The notes beneath the pieces were generated by a model. That model saw only the letters and a list, made by a program, of their open reading frames with translations, made no database searches and had not been told where the DNA came from. From NCBI GenBank assembly GCA_963555705.1, contig OY743170.1, positions 11,571,096-11,635,095 of the forward strand: DNA of 64,000 nt. The letters are read 5' to 3'. This document shows positions 22,287 through 33,136 of this stretch, piece after piece. Both the position numbers and the translations under genes were made by a program. This DNA is from Ligustrum vulgare. Its lineage: Eukaryota > Streptophyta > Magnoliopsida > Lamiales > Oleaceae. How positions within the stretch are numbered: position 1 is the first letter of the stretch; each line of letters starts with the position of its first letter.

Positions 22287-22910
22287 CGGAAGGAGTAGAG
22301 CAAGAGAATTTTGAGACTGAGTTTAAGCCAAGTTCCTTTGTTATCAAATTCCATGACATCCAAGGAAAGAATTATCGATGTGCCATACAAAAATTAAGCA
22401 AGGAGATTGTGCCTGAGAATTGTAAAGTGGTAGCAAAGCCAAATATGGTCATTGTCACCTTAGTTAAAACCTTGAAAGGGAACTGGTTGGATTTGCACTT
22501 CAAAGAAGATAAGGTAATTCCTTGTAGCTAAATATTGACGAGTGAATTTAGAACTTTAATGAGTACATGTAATGATTTATCATGTGATATTATAGCTGAG
22601 CCAAATTTTGACAAAGAGCAGTATCAAATAGCTGGGATAATGGATTTGATGAAGTTATAACATTTCATCTCTTATATAACTTCCAAATACTTCCACAGTC
22701 ATGCTTGTCTTGTCTTGTTTTGCAGTGTCTACCAAACATGCCCTTTCTTCATAGATGTTGGAAACTATTTAATTTTGACAACCTGAATTTCTATGACATT
22801 TGTAGAACATGTACGGGGAAGGTGATAAAGAGATGAAACGAACAATTGTAGAAGCATGGACTGATGCTAAATCTGGCAAAGCAACTGACTCTCTAAAGGG
22901 ATTTCCTTGA
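22287..22910 (+). pseudogene. Captured CacyBP/SIP-like gene fragment (three exons)
   Basis: Exon at 22287-22513 (after acceptor TTCCAG, before donor GTAATT) encodes a CS-domain segment with F-H-D-I-Q-G-K-N-Y-R-C-A-I and K-G-N-W-L-D-L-H-F-K. A second exon 22596-22654 follows an acceptor TTATAG and encodes A-G-I-M-D-L-M-K; its donor is broken (AAG followed by TT). A third, 22806-22910, follows TTTGTAG and encodes the SGS-like C-terminus ending TGA. This matches calcyclin-binding/SIAH-interacting protein as I remember the family, which links E3 ubiquitin ligase components. The N-terminal exons are missing, so the copy is a fragment moved by the Helitron. Confidence 0.8.
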
Positions 22911-23414
22911 ATATACGACTTACAAGGTTATAGATTATTAAGATTCCGATATGAGTAGTCTAAATTTTCTACCAAGTAGTTTATTTTTTTTGTGCAAATG
23001 ATGGGATTTTAAATTTACATTTGAATTTTGTCTTAGTGATGTATTCTTTTTACATTTGCTTTTGGCAGAATGGAATATGACAATATGCTTACATAATGTG
23101 GCCAAGAGCAAGGAAACTAGGAAAGAAGGGGAGGCAGCTCAAAATTTGGATGTAACTTATTAGAAAACTTCAAATGGCTTTGGGCACTAAAAAATGGCAG
23201 GTTTTTATTACCTATTTCATGTAACTGATTTTTCTACTTCATTTTATTATTTATGGTATCATCATTCATTGGATGTATAAATAATGGAAATTAAGTGGGT
23301 TGATTCTTGGTTTTAGCTTTTTTAATTGTAATTTTTTTAAAGATATGATAAGCCTCTTTTGTTGTTGAAATACGTTATGTTTACATACATTATTTTTTAT
23401 CAATATAATATGTT

Positions 23415-23440
23415 CGTGCATCGCACGGATGTGAAACTAG
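23415..23440 (+). terminator. Helitron 3' terminal hairpin and CTAG
   Basis: CGTGC-ATC-GCACG stem-loop 8 bases before CTAG and a host T. This is the rolling-circle termination signal of Helitrons, conserved at 28482-28509 and 29512-29539. Confidence 0.8.
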
Positions 23441-23448
23441 TTTTCCTA

Positions 23449-25028
23449 AGGGTTAATAGCATAAAACGTCCCAACGTTTGACATGTATTGTGCAAAACGT
23501 CCCAACGTTTTGATTTTTGACGCTAAACATCCCAACCTTTACAATTTTTGGTAGAAGACATCATTTCTATCAATTTTAACTCCATTTCACCGTTAACTTC
23601 AAATTGAACAGTAAATGTCAAGGGCATTTTCGTCCAAAAAAAAGTAGCCCATTCATACTTGGGTAATTGGCACAAAACGTCCCTACGTTTGACACTTATT
23701 GTGGAAAAACGTCACTACGTTTATTTTTTTGGCGAATAACGTCCCTACCTTCAAATTTCCTTGTTCATTAGTCCCCAAATTTTACTTTTCTTTCAATTTA
23801 GTCATTCCGTATTTTATTTAAAGGTAATTGTCTTCAAACGTGTATAACTTTTGATCTACAACTCCGAATTGCACTCCGTTTTTTGCGTTGAACTCCAAAT
23901 TTAACCATCTTTCTTATGATGTATCATGTGCTCATTTATTAAACATTTCGTTTTGACTTTTGTATAGTAGATACTTATTTTGTTAGAGCATAATTGATTG
24001 ACGTAAATTGATTTCTGTAAATTTTATTGAAACAGTGAAATTTTAATTTTAGTGTGTGTTCGGCGGCCAGCGGAATTTATAAATTGGATTTATTTGACTT
24101 TGTAATCTTTTTAAGGTAAAATATTTGGTTAAAAATTGGTATGTTTAGCCCATGTTTGAGCCATATTATAATCTCTAATAACTTTCTGAACAACACACAT
24201 TCTCTCTCTTTCTCCAATTTTTAAAAAGTGATTTGAAGAGAGAGAATGTGTGTTGTTCAGAAAGTTATTAGAGATTATAACATGGCTCAAACAGGGGCTA
24301 AACATACCAATTTTTAACCAAATATTTTACCTTAAAAAGATTACAAAGTCAAATAAATCCAATTTATAAATTCCGCTGGCCGCCGAACACACACTAAAAT
24401 TAAAATTTCACTGTTTCAATAAAATTTACAGAAATCAATTTACGTCAATCAATTATGCCCTAACAAAATAAGTATCTACTATACAAAAGTCAAAACGAAA
24501 TGTTTAATAAATGAGCACATGATACATCATAAGAAAGATTGTTGAATTTGGAGTTCAACGCAAAAAACGGAGTGCAATTTGGAGTTTTAGATCAAAAGTT
24601 ATACACGTTTGAAGACAATTACCTTTAAATAAAATACGGAAAGAATAAATTGAAAGAAAAGTAAAATTTGGGGACTAATGAACAAGAAAATTTAAAGGTA
24701 GGGACGTTATTCGCCAAAAAATAAAGGTAGGGACGTTATTCGCCAAAAAAATAAACGTAGGGACGTTTTTACACAATAAGTGTCAAACGTAGGGACGTTT
24801 TGTACCAATTACCCAAGTATGAATGGGCTGCTTTTTTTTTTGGACGAAAATGCCCTTGACATTTACTGTTCAATTTGAAGTTAACGGTGAAATGGGGTTA
24901 AAATTGACAGAAATGATGTCTTCTACCAAAAATTGTAAAGGTTGGGATTTTTAGCTTCAAAAATCAAAAAGTTGGAACGTTTTGCACAATACATGTCAAA
25001 CGTTGGGACGTTTTGTGCTATTAACCCT
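23449..25028. mobile_element. Foldback element: 1.58 kb near-perfect palindrome
   Basis: The left arm (23449-24211) and the right arm (24236-25028) are inverted copies over about 770-790 bp with few mismatches and a loop of about 24 bases. Termini read AGGGTTAATAGCA and, inverted, the same. Each arm has two sets of CGTCCC/CGTTTG words, an outer set (23467-23550) and an inner set (23678-23745). No frame with transposase features. I found no convincing TSD, so family (Mutator-like foldback or other) is open. Confidence 0.85.
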
Positions 25029-26167
25029 CTTTTTATTATTGAACGTTGTTACCTTATCGTCGCTGTTGGCTTGTTTTAAATTGATTGAATTATTTTGCTG
25101 TGTTAGCTTATTATGTAACCATGTACATGTGGTCACCTCCATCAATTGTGAGAACTATGTTTTGTTTCATGAACAAATATTCTTAATTCATGTTTAAGTA
25201 ATTTTTCCGTTTCACACTTCTAAATTCAGAAATTTATTACTCTTTAATAATATCAAGTTCCGTTTAAAAATAAAAAATAAAAAAATACTTTCAAATTTAT
25301 AACTAATGCCTATTTTTTTTTCCTTCAATCTTTTAATGAATAATATACCAATTACTCTTCAAATGTGTAACCAAAACATTTCTCATTTTTCATGCATGAG
25401 TTTCAAACTATCTAGGCATTTTCGTCAAACTAAGCAAAATTATGTAAAGTAGTGCATACGGAGCAAATGAAGGTGAAGCTATCGATCAACCTTCTATAAT
25501 CCACTCTTTAAATGCTAAGAGGTTAGCCATAAAAGACTTGTACATTCAAATGAAAATTTGGAAATGAATAGAATAGAACACTTAAAATTCGTTTGATTGT
25601 AAGCATAAAAATGAGTAAAAAGAAAATAAATTCTAGAAAAATTAATGTCCAATAAATTATTTTACATGGAAAATAAACTAAAGGAAATTGGGTGTGTTTG
25701 ATTGAAAGTGGAATTGATATGTGAAAATGTGATAAAGGTGAAAAATGAATTCTTAACTAAATCAAAAGAAAATATTTTCCTTGAAAAAAGGAAAATCATA
25801 GAAATCGAAAAAAAAAAAAAAAAATTCACCTATCAAAATGACAATTAAGCAGAGCAGTTTCATTTTTCATGAAAATCATTTTTCATTGAAATGATACAAT
25901 CAAACGACCCGGCATTTTTTATTACAATAATTCCAATTTTCAATACTCGAATTGTCTTATATATAAAATGCAATAGAATTATATTCTATATAAGGAAATT
26001 TAAAAATACCGTATAAAAGTCTATGAATTTAAAACTACCATCGTGAATGTTGTTAAATTTAATAATTGCTTATAAGTTTATTAAACTCTATGATTCTATT
26101 TCTATCCATCATTGCTTATAAGAAATTATAAGGTTTGACTAATATGCATCATCATAGAAAAAAAATC
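25029..26167. other. AT-rich intergenic stretch
   Basis: No gene is supported. About 25580-25912 may be an old hAT-like MITE: the left side has CGTTTGATTGTA and the right side, inverted, CGTTTGATTGTA after CCGGGT, but TSDs are not clear. The rest is A/T-rich sequence without structure. Confidence 0.4.
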
Positions 26168-26175
26168 TAAAATCT

Positions 26176-26836
26176 AAGGGACCGTTCTCTATGTATTTCG
26201 ATTTTAAATTTTGAGTTTTGGATTTTGGTTGTTTGTTTTGAGATTGTTGAAAACATGTTCTCTTTGTGATTTTGGAAAACTGTTTTCAAAAATTGAAAAT
26301 TGAAAAATGCGTTTACTTTGTAATTTTCTGATATGTTTATTTTGTGATATTTTATATGTAAAAAATGGTTGATTTGTTGAATTACATTAAATTTAATGTC
26401 AATAAATCAGTTAGTTCTCTATGTCAATAAATTCATCATTAATATTGTTTCAACTAAACAAAAATCTAACATCATACCAACAAAATCTTAACACATGGAT
26501 CTATATATAATGATAAAATAATATAAGAACTTCAAGTGAATGAAGTGTCTCACATTTATATATATAAAAAAAAAAAAAAAATCTTAACACGGATCTATAT
26601 AATAACTTCAAGTAAAAGAAGTGTCTCATATTTACCCAAAAAAATAAATAAAATCTTAACATGGATCTATATATAATGACAAAATAACATAAGAACTTCA
26701 AGTGAAGGAAGTGTCTCACATTTACAAAATAAAATAAAATAAATAATAATAATAATAAATAAAAATTTTAACATGGATCTATATATAATGGCAAAATAAC
26801 ATAAGAATTTCAAGTGAAGGTAGTGTCTCACATTTA

Positions 26837-26872
<36 letters not shown>

Positions 26873-27039
26873 TTTTTAATACAAAATATCTAAAACGCAA
26901 TAAACTCGTTTTGAGTTTCCTTTGTATTTTTTTTTTTTTTTGAAAAACGCATTTCTGAAAATGAGTAAAGTGAACACGTTTTCGATATTTTCAAAAATCG
27001 AAAACTCAAAACGGACTGAAAAGCAAAGAGTACAGAGCC
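26176..27039. mobile_element. hAT-like non-autonomous element, TSD TAAAATCT
   Basis: The TSD TAAAATCT occurs at 26168-26175 and 27040-27047. Terminal regions are imperfect inverted repeats (GGGACCGTTCTCTATG and, inverted, GGCTCTGTACTCTTTG), followed on both sides by GTTTTCGATTTT/GAAAAC words that pair over about 100 bases. The centre holds a minisatellite. No transposase frame. Confidence 0.75.
26484..26840. repeat. Minisatellite of four units inside the hAT-like element
   Basis: Four copies of a unit with ATCTTAACATGGATCTATAT, AAGAACTTCAAGTGAAGGAA and GTGTCTCACATTTA words start near 26484, 26580, 26653 and 26764. Units are separated by A-rich runs of variable length. Minus-strand frames here are poly-Phe artefacts. 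Confidence 0.85.
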
Positions 27040-27049
27040 TAAAATCTCA

Positions 27050-28778
27050 TCTTAATCTTAATATATATAATAACAACATAGCCGTCACATAAATCCGCAC
27101 ATAGTTTCCCGCCATTTTTACCTATTATTTTAAGGAACTTTGTAATTTTATTAATTATTTTAATAATTGAATTAGGAAACTTCAATTAATGCAAAATTAA
27201 TTATATGTGACATGTAATAAATGGTTTATTGATTTGTAAAAAATAAAAAATCTATAAAAAGGTCAAATTGCATATTATTTTTATTCTTTTGATAATTATT
27301 GTAATATTTTGAAGTAAAAAAAAAATGCAATATAGGTATTAAATTCAAGATCTTAACGAGAGCTTCAATACAAGCTAATAAATAAGAGCAAACTCTAAAT
27401 ATATCATTCATAAAATTGTCTCAAATAATAAAAGTAAAAGTTTTACTTATACTTTTTACTTTTTTCAATATCCAATTTTTTTAATTTATCTCATTTAAGT
27501 CATAAAATGATATCTATCATTTCTTACCTAACTTCAATTTGACATAAATGATTAATTTCAAATCTTTTTTCTTATCAAAGTAAAAGAAATAATAGATATC
27601 CGATCTTTCTAAGTAAATTCAATTGAATCATTTTAATTTCTACAACTTTAGATTTCGATAAACTATTTGATACTTTTGAAATTAATTTTATAAATTTACT
27701 CATTTTGTTCATTTATCTATTTTTTAATTTTTATAAATTTAAAATAATATCAATTTGTAAAATATATACTACAGACTTTAACAATTAATTCTTTGAATAG
27801 AAAATAAATATATAAGGTTTTATCAAACTTATTCTATTTAAAAATAAAATATGGTCAATATAGTTATTAACATGCACAAAAAATAATTTGTGTGTGTGTG
27901 TTGTAACATGACCATTTTTAATATTTGATGAAAAATAAAATGTCACGTTGTATTTGAAACATTTGAATAGGAGTAAGTTTGATATATACTATAGAAATAG
28001 TTTTATTAAATTTTCATTTTTGCTTGAAATTTAAATTTCTGAGGTGAGGAAATGCTATTATTTGCTTGGATTTAAATTAAGGGTTTGATTGAGCTTTATT
28101 TTTTGGGAAAATAAAATTTATAATTGTGATTTTTTGAAGAATGTGGTTAAAAAGAAAGATTTTTTTTTTTTTGGATTTACATGTGAAATTATTTTATCGG
28201 ATAATGTATGGTTGAAAATAAGTTTGGATAAAGATGAGATTTGTGAGAATGAGTTTTAAGCTTGAGCTAAATTATTTCTTTTTATTTTCCATTGCTAATA
28301 TACCATGGATGAATCATTTAATTTCATAGACAAATATCAAGTCTACTATTATGAAGCAGATTGAGATAATAAATCTTTGAGAATAAATTTGGAATATTGT
28401 TGATTATCTACTATTTATGTTATAATCATATGATTATCTTGGTTAATTATATTGTAATATAATATTCTTTTATATTTAATACCGTGCATCGCACGGGTGG
28501 TAGAACTAGTATATAATAACAAGATAGTTGGTCCAAGTTTTCCCGCCAAAACTGTTGACATCATTTTTTTTGGGGTCAAAATATGGTATTTATTTGTTTG
28601 ACTTAAGATCATTAAATATCAATTATATCAGCACCATTGTATTGGTACTCATTTCCCACTACACGAGAATCAGTGCATTGGTACTAACAAATTGTTTAAT
28701 CAATTCTATAATACATTGATTCATTAGTTGGATCATTTTTATATGAATTTCAAGAACAAATTATGTAACATTCAAGAA

Positions 28779-28814
<36 letters not shown>

Positions 28815-29539
28815 CCTTTTGTGAAATAGAATTTTTATTTTTTTATCATTATTATATTTTGACATTACTAAAAATATTTACAAAAATATTATTTGAAACG
28901 TTGAGCAACATTAACGCAATAAATAAAAAATATTGTTATTTTCCATAAATAAATTTAATACACGTGCAATTCTTTTTCATGTATTGATTGATGTTCTGCA
29001 CGATCTAGTTTTAATATCCTAAATTTTAAGGATTGATATAATAAAGTCCAATAAAGAAATTATATCTATTCATTCTTTGGGAAAATATTTTTTTCTGTGA
29101 TCATTCTTTAAATTATGTTTGGCATTCATTAATTCACATCTCATTTTTTAAAATTCGTTTTTAACTATATTTTATTAATGAGGTATTCTATACATGATAT
29201 AAAAAAATCTTTACTTTTTAACCATATATTCTCCTATAATATACATTTCTATACCACATTTCTTTTTAATTGTATTGTATGCAATGACGATGAATCGTAA
29301 TTGTTTAAAAATCATGAACCACAATTATTATTTTTAAAGAAGTTTTTTAATTTACATTGAATTTTGCTATTGAATACTTTTTTGTTTCTTCATATTCTTT
29401 CCCATAATATATGAATTTAATTGTTTTTGTTATATATTTCTCACATTTTCATTAATTATTGAATATATTTAGTTAGTTATTGATTAATTAATAATTATAA
29501 TTTTTTTTGTTCCGTGCAACGTACGGGTGCGAATACTAG
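27050..29539 (+). mobile_element. Outer Helitron, interrupted after 6 bp
   Basis: Its first six bases TCTTAA (27050-27055, preceded by A) are separated from the rest (28510-29539) by another Helitron. The 3' end has the hairpin CCGTGC-AAC-GTACGG at 29512-29526, then CTAG at 29536-29539 and T. Joining across the insertion gives a start of the same type as the inner element's own 5' end. No coding sequence is recognised in the remaining 1.03 kb. Confidence 0.7.
27056..28509 (+). mobile_element. Inner Helitron, inserted in the outer Helitron
   Basis: The 5' end TCTTAATATATATAATAACA follows an A, and the 3' end has hairpin CCGTGC-ATC-GCACGG at 28482-28496 and CTAG at 28506-28509, followed by T. 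Length 1.45 kb, AT-rich, no Rep/helicase. Insertion between A and T without duplication is the Helitron rule. The bases after it (TATATAATAACAAGATAG) resemble its own 5' region, which shows that the target was a related Helitron. Confidence 0.78.
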
Positions 29540-29935
29540 TTGTAATATAATATTAAATAATTTTCATATGTGCACAATTAAGGTATAAAATTCACATCAA
29601 ACAAATATAAAATAAATAACCAACATATAATTGTTTATGCTACTGTCTTAAGGTAAGTTGACTTTATAAATAGAACCTGAAGTCTTGATATGAGTTACAT
29701 CACAGAACGATGAGAGTTTCCAGTTTCTAAGCTCGTTTGATTGAAGATATTTTGGAGAAAACTTTGATTTTTTGGAGAATGTGTGGTTGAAAAGAAATTA
29801 AAAAGTATGAAAATGGTGAGACTCATAAAAATGTGTGGTTGAAAATGAGTTTTGGAGAAAATTATACAAAAATTCTTGCCCCAAACGGGGCCTTAAATAC
29901 TCTAATTTTAAAAAAATGAATTTTGCTAAAATCAC
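29540..29935. other. Spacer with a possible MITE
   Basis: About 29727-29895 has CGTTTG-type ends (GCTCGTTTGATTG and, inverted, GGCCCCGTTTGGGG) and a repeated 'atgtgtggttgaaaa' (29777 and 29830), suggestive of a small hAT-like MITE without a clear TSD. Otherwise A/T-rich and empty. Confidence 0.4.
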
Positions 29936-30667
29936 GATAGAGTTAATAGGGTTTTTTTTTTTTAGTCCAAAAAATTTTGCATTTGTAGCAACTTTGATCC
30001 CCAGCCTTTAAATCTAAAAATTTAAATCCTCAACCTTTCAGATCAGTTGCAGTTGTGGTCATTAAAACTGCACGTACTCTGTTTCAAGTGATCAAGCAGC
30101 ACGGATCTTTATGGCATAAGTTACAGGAACTGTTATACGAAATACTTCATCTGAAAACATGCCTTGACGACCATAAAATATAATTACTCTCCCATCAAAT
30201 GTAGAGATATTAGTTCTCAAACGAACACATCAAATCTTGTCCTGAATTCAAGAACTTGCTCAGCGGACTTTACGAACTTTTTCTTCTTGACCTAATCCAA
30301 GAGATTTCTGCGCATTTGCTATACCTTCAGGATTTGGAGATTTCGTTGGAAGCTGTAGCGAAGTTCGGGGTCGATTTTAGTGAGGGAGTCTTCCCCAACA
30401 TCCTTGTTTTTGTACTTTTTCATTCCAGGAACGCTCATTATGGGTGTTGTACCTGGCTGGTTTGTTACCTTGAGCTTCGCATCTTTGAATTCTTCTTCGT
30501 TTTTCTCCACCCTCCATGGGGCAGACGCCAGCAGCTCTTTCTTGCCCTTCGCCATTGTTATCTGAATTGAATTGATTGATTTGATAAAAGCTACAAGTGA
30601 TTTTGGTCTTTTGTCCCTCTCCCTCCCAAGGGAATTGGAATTGGGGGAGGATAGAGTTAATAGGGTT
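29936..30667 (-). pseudogene. Processed pseudogene of a small conserved plant protein
   Basis: The copy is bounded by an 18 bp TSD, GATAGAGTTAATAGGGTT, at 29936-29953 and 30650-30667. On the minus strand it has a 5' UTR, an ATG at 30554-30556, an intronless frame with M-A-K-G-K-K-E-L-L and P-W-R-V, a 3' UTR and a terminal A tract of about 10 (T tract at 29954-29963). This is the classic signature of LINE-driven retroposition. The frame stops at 30319, but shifted by one base the sequence continues to about 30275 with A-Q-K-S-L-G-L-G-Q-E-E-K-V-R and a stop. A middle segment that I recall in this family is absent. Function of the parent is unknown to me. Confidence 0.8.
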
Positions 30668-30905
30668 GCCAATGGAGTATAGCATTTCTCATGCTTAGTT
30701 TTAAAAGTACATAAAAAAAAAAAAAAAAAAAAATGAAAGATCATGCATTTGCAACATAGTTGCAAAATCAGGTACTAAAATCCAAAAATAACGTACCGAA
30801 CATCCCTTCCATTCCGCCTCCACCCCCTTTAATCGTCGTCCATCCTCTCGAATCAAAATTCTCCTTAATTTTAGAAATCCTGCAGTACCAAGACTCTGAT
30901 TTGGT
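30668..30905. other. Short spacer
   Basis: Contains an A tract at 30713-30732 and nothing else that I can name. Confidence 0.4.
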
Positions 30906-31916
30906 TGTTAACTTAGTTAACAATTAGTTGATAGTTAGTTGAAAGATGTACTTCAGTCACTTGTATATAAACCACGTTGTATTCCACATTTCTTCATTTT
31001 TTCAATAACATAATAAGGCTTGGGCAAAAGAATCAGAATCAACGGTTTGATCTTGGTTCGGTTCAGTTCTATCAAAATTTTAAATGGTTCTTGTTCTAAA
31101 AATCAAGAATCATCGGTTCCGGCTCTGGTTCTGATTCTTAGTTCAGAACCAGAACCAAGAACCAGAAGAAAACATGATTTTATTTTATAAAAAAAATATA
31201 GATTTAAAAAATAATAAAAAATCATCAATTCTTAATCTTAATGCATGTTACCCGGTCTATTAGTCAATATCAATTACCCAACAATTATTAACTCATTCAA
31301 CATTACAATAATTATAAGCAAAAAAATAATAATAAAAAAATCATAGATCAAAAATTATTTTTCTTTCACTGATTTTATCATTCAGCTTCAAGCCTTCAGC
31401 TTTCAATTCTTCAAGAATTAGCAAACAATAAATCTTCACTCTTCATCTTACAATTAATTGTTATCTTGTTTTCAAGAATTTGTACAACTGTTCCCTGAAA
31501 AGGTAGAGAACTACGAGCATAAATTGAAGATTTTTTAGGAGCATATACACGCGGATAAGGAGATACGTTATTGTCTGGAAATGAGTGAATATTTTGATGT
31601 CAAGGATTTAGAATCTTGTATTCGCATTTTGGTCAATGTTGATAACCTTACCATCTTACGACTCTTACCAGCCGGAATCTACCATGACTCCATCGTTTAA
31701 GTTTGAAAATTTTAGTTTAGAAAATCGAAATCAGAACCAAAAGAACCAAACGGTTAGGTTTCGATTCGGCTCTTCTCTTGCAAAAAGAACCAACGGAGAA
31801 CCATCGGTTCTTAGTTCGGTTCGATTTCCTAGGAACCAGAATCATATGGAACCACGCCCACGCCTAAACATAATAAAGATCAATTTCCTTTCTCTCTTAA
31901 ACCACAATTTATAAAA
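30906..31916 (+). repeat. 5' LTR of the plus-strand Copia, with hAT-like insertion
   Basis: Starts TGTTAACTTAG and holds a TATA box at 30964-30972 (TATATAAAC). Removing the 31017-31866 insertion leaves an LTR of about 150 bp that runs up to the primer site. The LTR end (TTATAAAA) has lost the usual CA. Confidence 0.7.
31017..31866. mobile_element. hAT-like element inside the LTR
   Basis: Flanked by AACATAATAA at 31007-31016 and 31867-31876, covering an 8 bp TSD. Ends are GGCTTGGGC and, inverted, TAGGCGTGGGCGTGG. Both subterminal regions are dense in GGTTC/GAACC words that can pair. Internal DNA is AT-rich; frames such as 31636-31914 are not transposase-like. Confidence 0.75.
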
Positions 31917-31963
31917 TGGTGTTAGAGCTTTAACAGCGAAATTCGAGGTTTCAATCTTCCCTC

Positions 31964-32890
31964 ATGGCAAGAGAAGGTGGTGGCATTGGAATAAATACCG
32001 ATGCTGATTCTCATATTAATGGTGGAGTTGGTTGCAATCTTTTTGCACCACTCAAAGATTTAGATCGTCCAATCATAGGGGATTCTAGCAGTCCATGTTA
32101 CCTCAGCAATGGAGAACATCCATGTTTGATTCTGGTTTCTAGTCCTCTCATAGGATGCAATTACAATTCATGGAGTAGAGCAATGAAGACGACAATGATT
32201 ATTGAGAATAAGCTAGATTTTGTTAATGGGTCTATACTTTGACCCTAGGTGAATGTCTCTCTTTAAAATTATTAGTCTAGATACAGTTCCATGGTAATGT
32301 CTTGGATCTTGCATGTTGTTTATAAAGAAATAGCTGAGGGTTTTGTGTACATTGACAATGGAGAGGAAACGTAGAATGATCTCCATGATTGATTTCACCA
32401 AAACAATGGTCACAGAGTTTTTCAGAGTAAGCGGATGATCAATGCTCTTTCCCAAGGGTCTAATGACGTGAACAAGTATTTTACAAAGGCGACGACACTA
32501 TGGGATGAACGGAAATTAAAACCAAATCCTACTAGTCAATGTAGATGGGATGAAAGATTGGGTGGATTCACAGCACCATGACTATGTTCTTCAGTTTCTC
32601 ATGTTTCTAAATGATTCCTGTAGTCAAGAGAGAGCTCAAATGCTCATGCTAGATCCCTTACCAACTATTAATAAGGTATTTTCTTAGGGCATTCAGGACG
32701 AGAGACAACGTAACATGACTAGCACTTCTTTCTAGCTTACTTCAGCTACCTATAATGCTTTGAATGGGAATTCCTGTAACTCCTAAGGGAAGAAGCAAAT
32801 ATCAGTTTACACTCACTGTGGATATCTTGGCCACACTATTGATAAGTGCTACAAGATTCATAGCTATCCACCAGGATGAAAATCAAAAGG
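31964..32890 (+). pseudogene. Copia gag remnant with CCHC knuckle
   Basis: The open frame at 31964-32242 carries the plant Copia gag N-terminus (G-x-N-Y-N-S-W-S-R-A-M and K-L-D-F-V-N-G-S). Downstream, in broken frames, come W-I-L-H-V-V-Y, the D-L-H-D helix and, at about 32809-32850, an intact zinc knuckle C-x2-C-x4-H-x4-C. Several in-frame stops (first at 32240) make it a pseudogene. It is cut by the nested Copia at 32935. Confidence 0.75.
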
Positions 32891-32934
32891 CAAGGATGTT
32901 ACTAAACCTTTGAAAGGAAAGAAAGAACACCAAT

Positions 32935-33126
32935 TGAAAGAAATAGTATTGAAAATATAGATTTTCTTGATTATTGAACAAGAAGAGCATACAATTTATA
33001 GTTGCAATGTACACCTAAATATGGAAAATAAAATCAATCACAATTACCTAAGATATCCTACATCCTAAAATCAATCATATGTAAAAAGGAAAAACAATAT
33101 TCATACATGTAAACGAGATTTCAACA
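32935..33126 (-). repeat. 3' LTR of minus-strand Copia
   Basis: On the plus strand TGAAAGAAATAG...GATTTCAACA; partner of 39742-39937. Adjacent on the minus strand is a purine tract TGAGGTGGAG (33127-33136), the plus-strand primer. Confidence 0.9.
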
Positions 33127-33136
33127 CTCCACCTCA

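Larger units (their letters stand above)
19498..23440 (+). mobile_element. Helitron carrying captured CacyBP exons
   Basis: The 5' end is A followed by TCTATATTATATC (19498), like other plant Helitron starts; the 3' end is CGTGC-ATC-GCACG hairpin at 23415-23428, then 8 bases, CTAG (23437-23440) and T. Length 3.94 kb. No Rep/helicase is present, so it is non-autonomous. It carries three gene-derived exons at 22287-22910 and was later hit by a Harbinger-like and a hAT-like MITE. The 5' boundary is less certain than the 3' one, because TCTAT motifs recur just upstream. Confidence 0.72.

Noticed and set aside
24982..25197. 71-residue frame across the right end of the palindrome
   Set aside because: Spans a transposon boundary and has no recognisable motif.
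26501..26900. Phe-rich minus-strand frames
   Set aside because: They are produced by poly-A tracts and minisatellite units on the plus strand.
30256..30570. Plus-strand 104-residue frame opposite the processed pseudogene
   Set aside because: It is the shadow of the minus-strand coding frame, which has UTRs, poly-A tail and TSD to support it.
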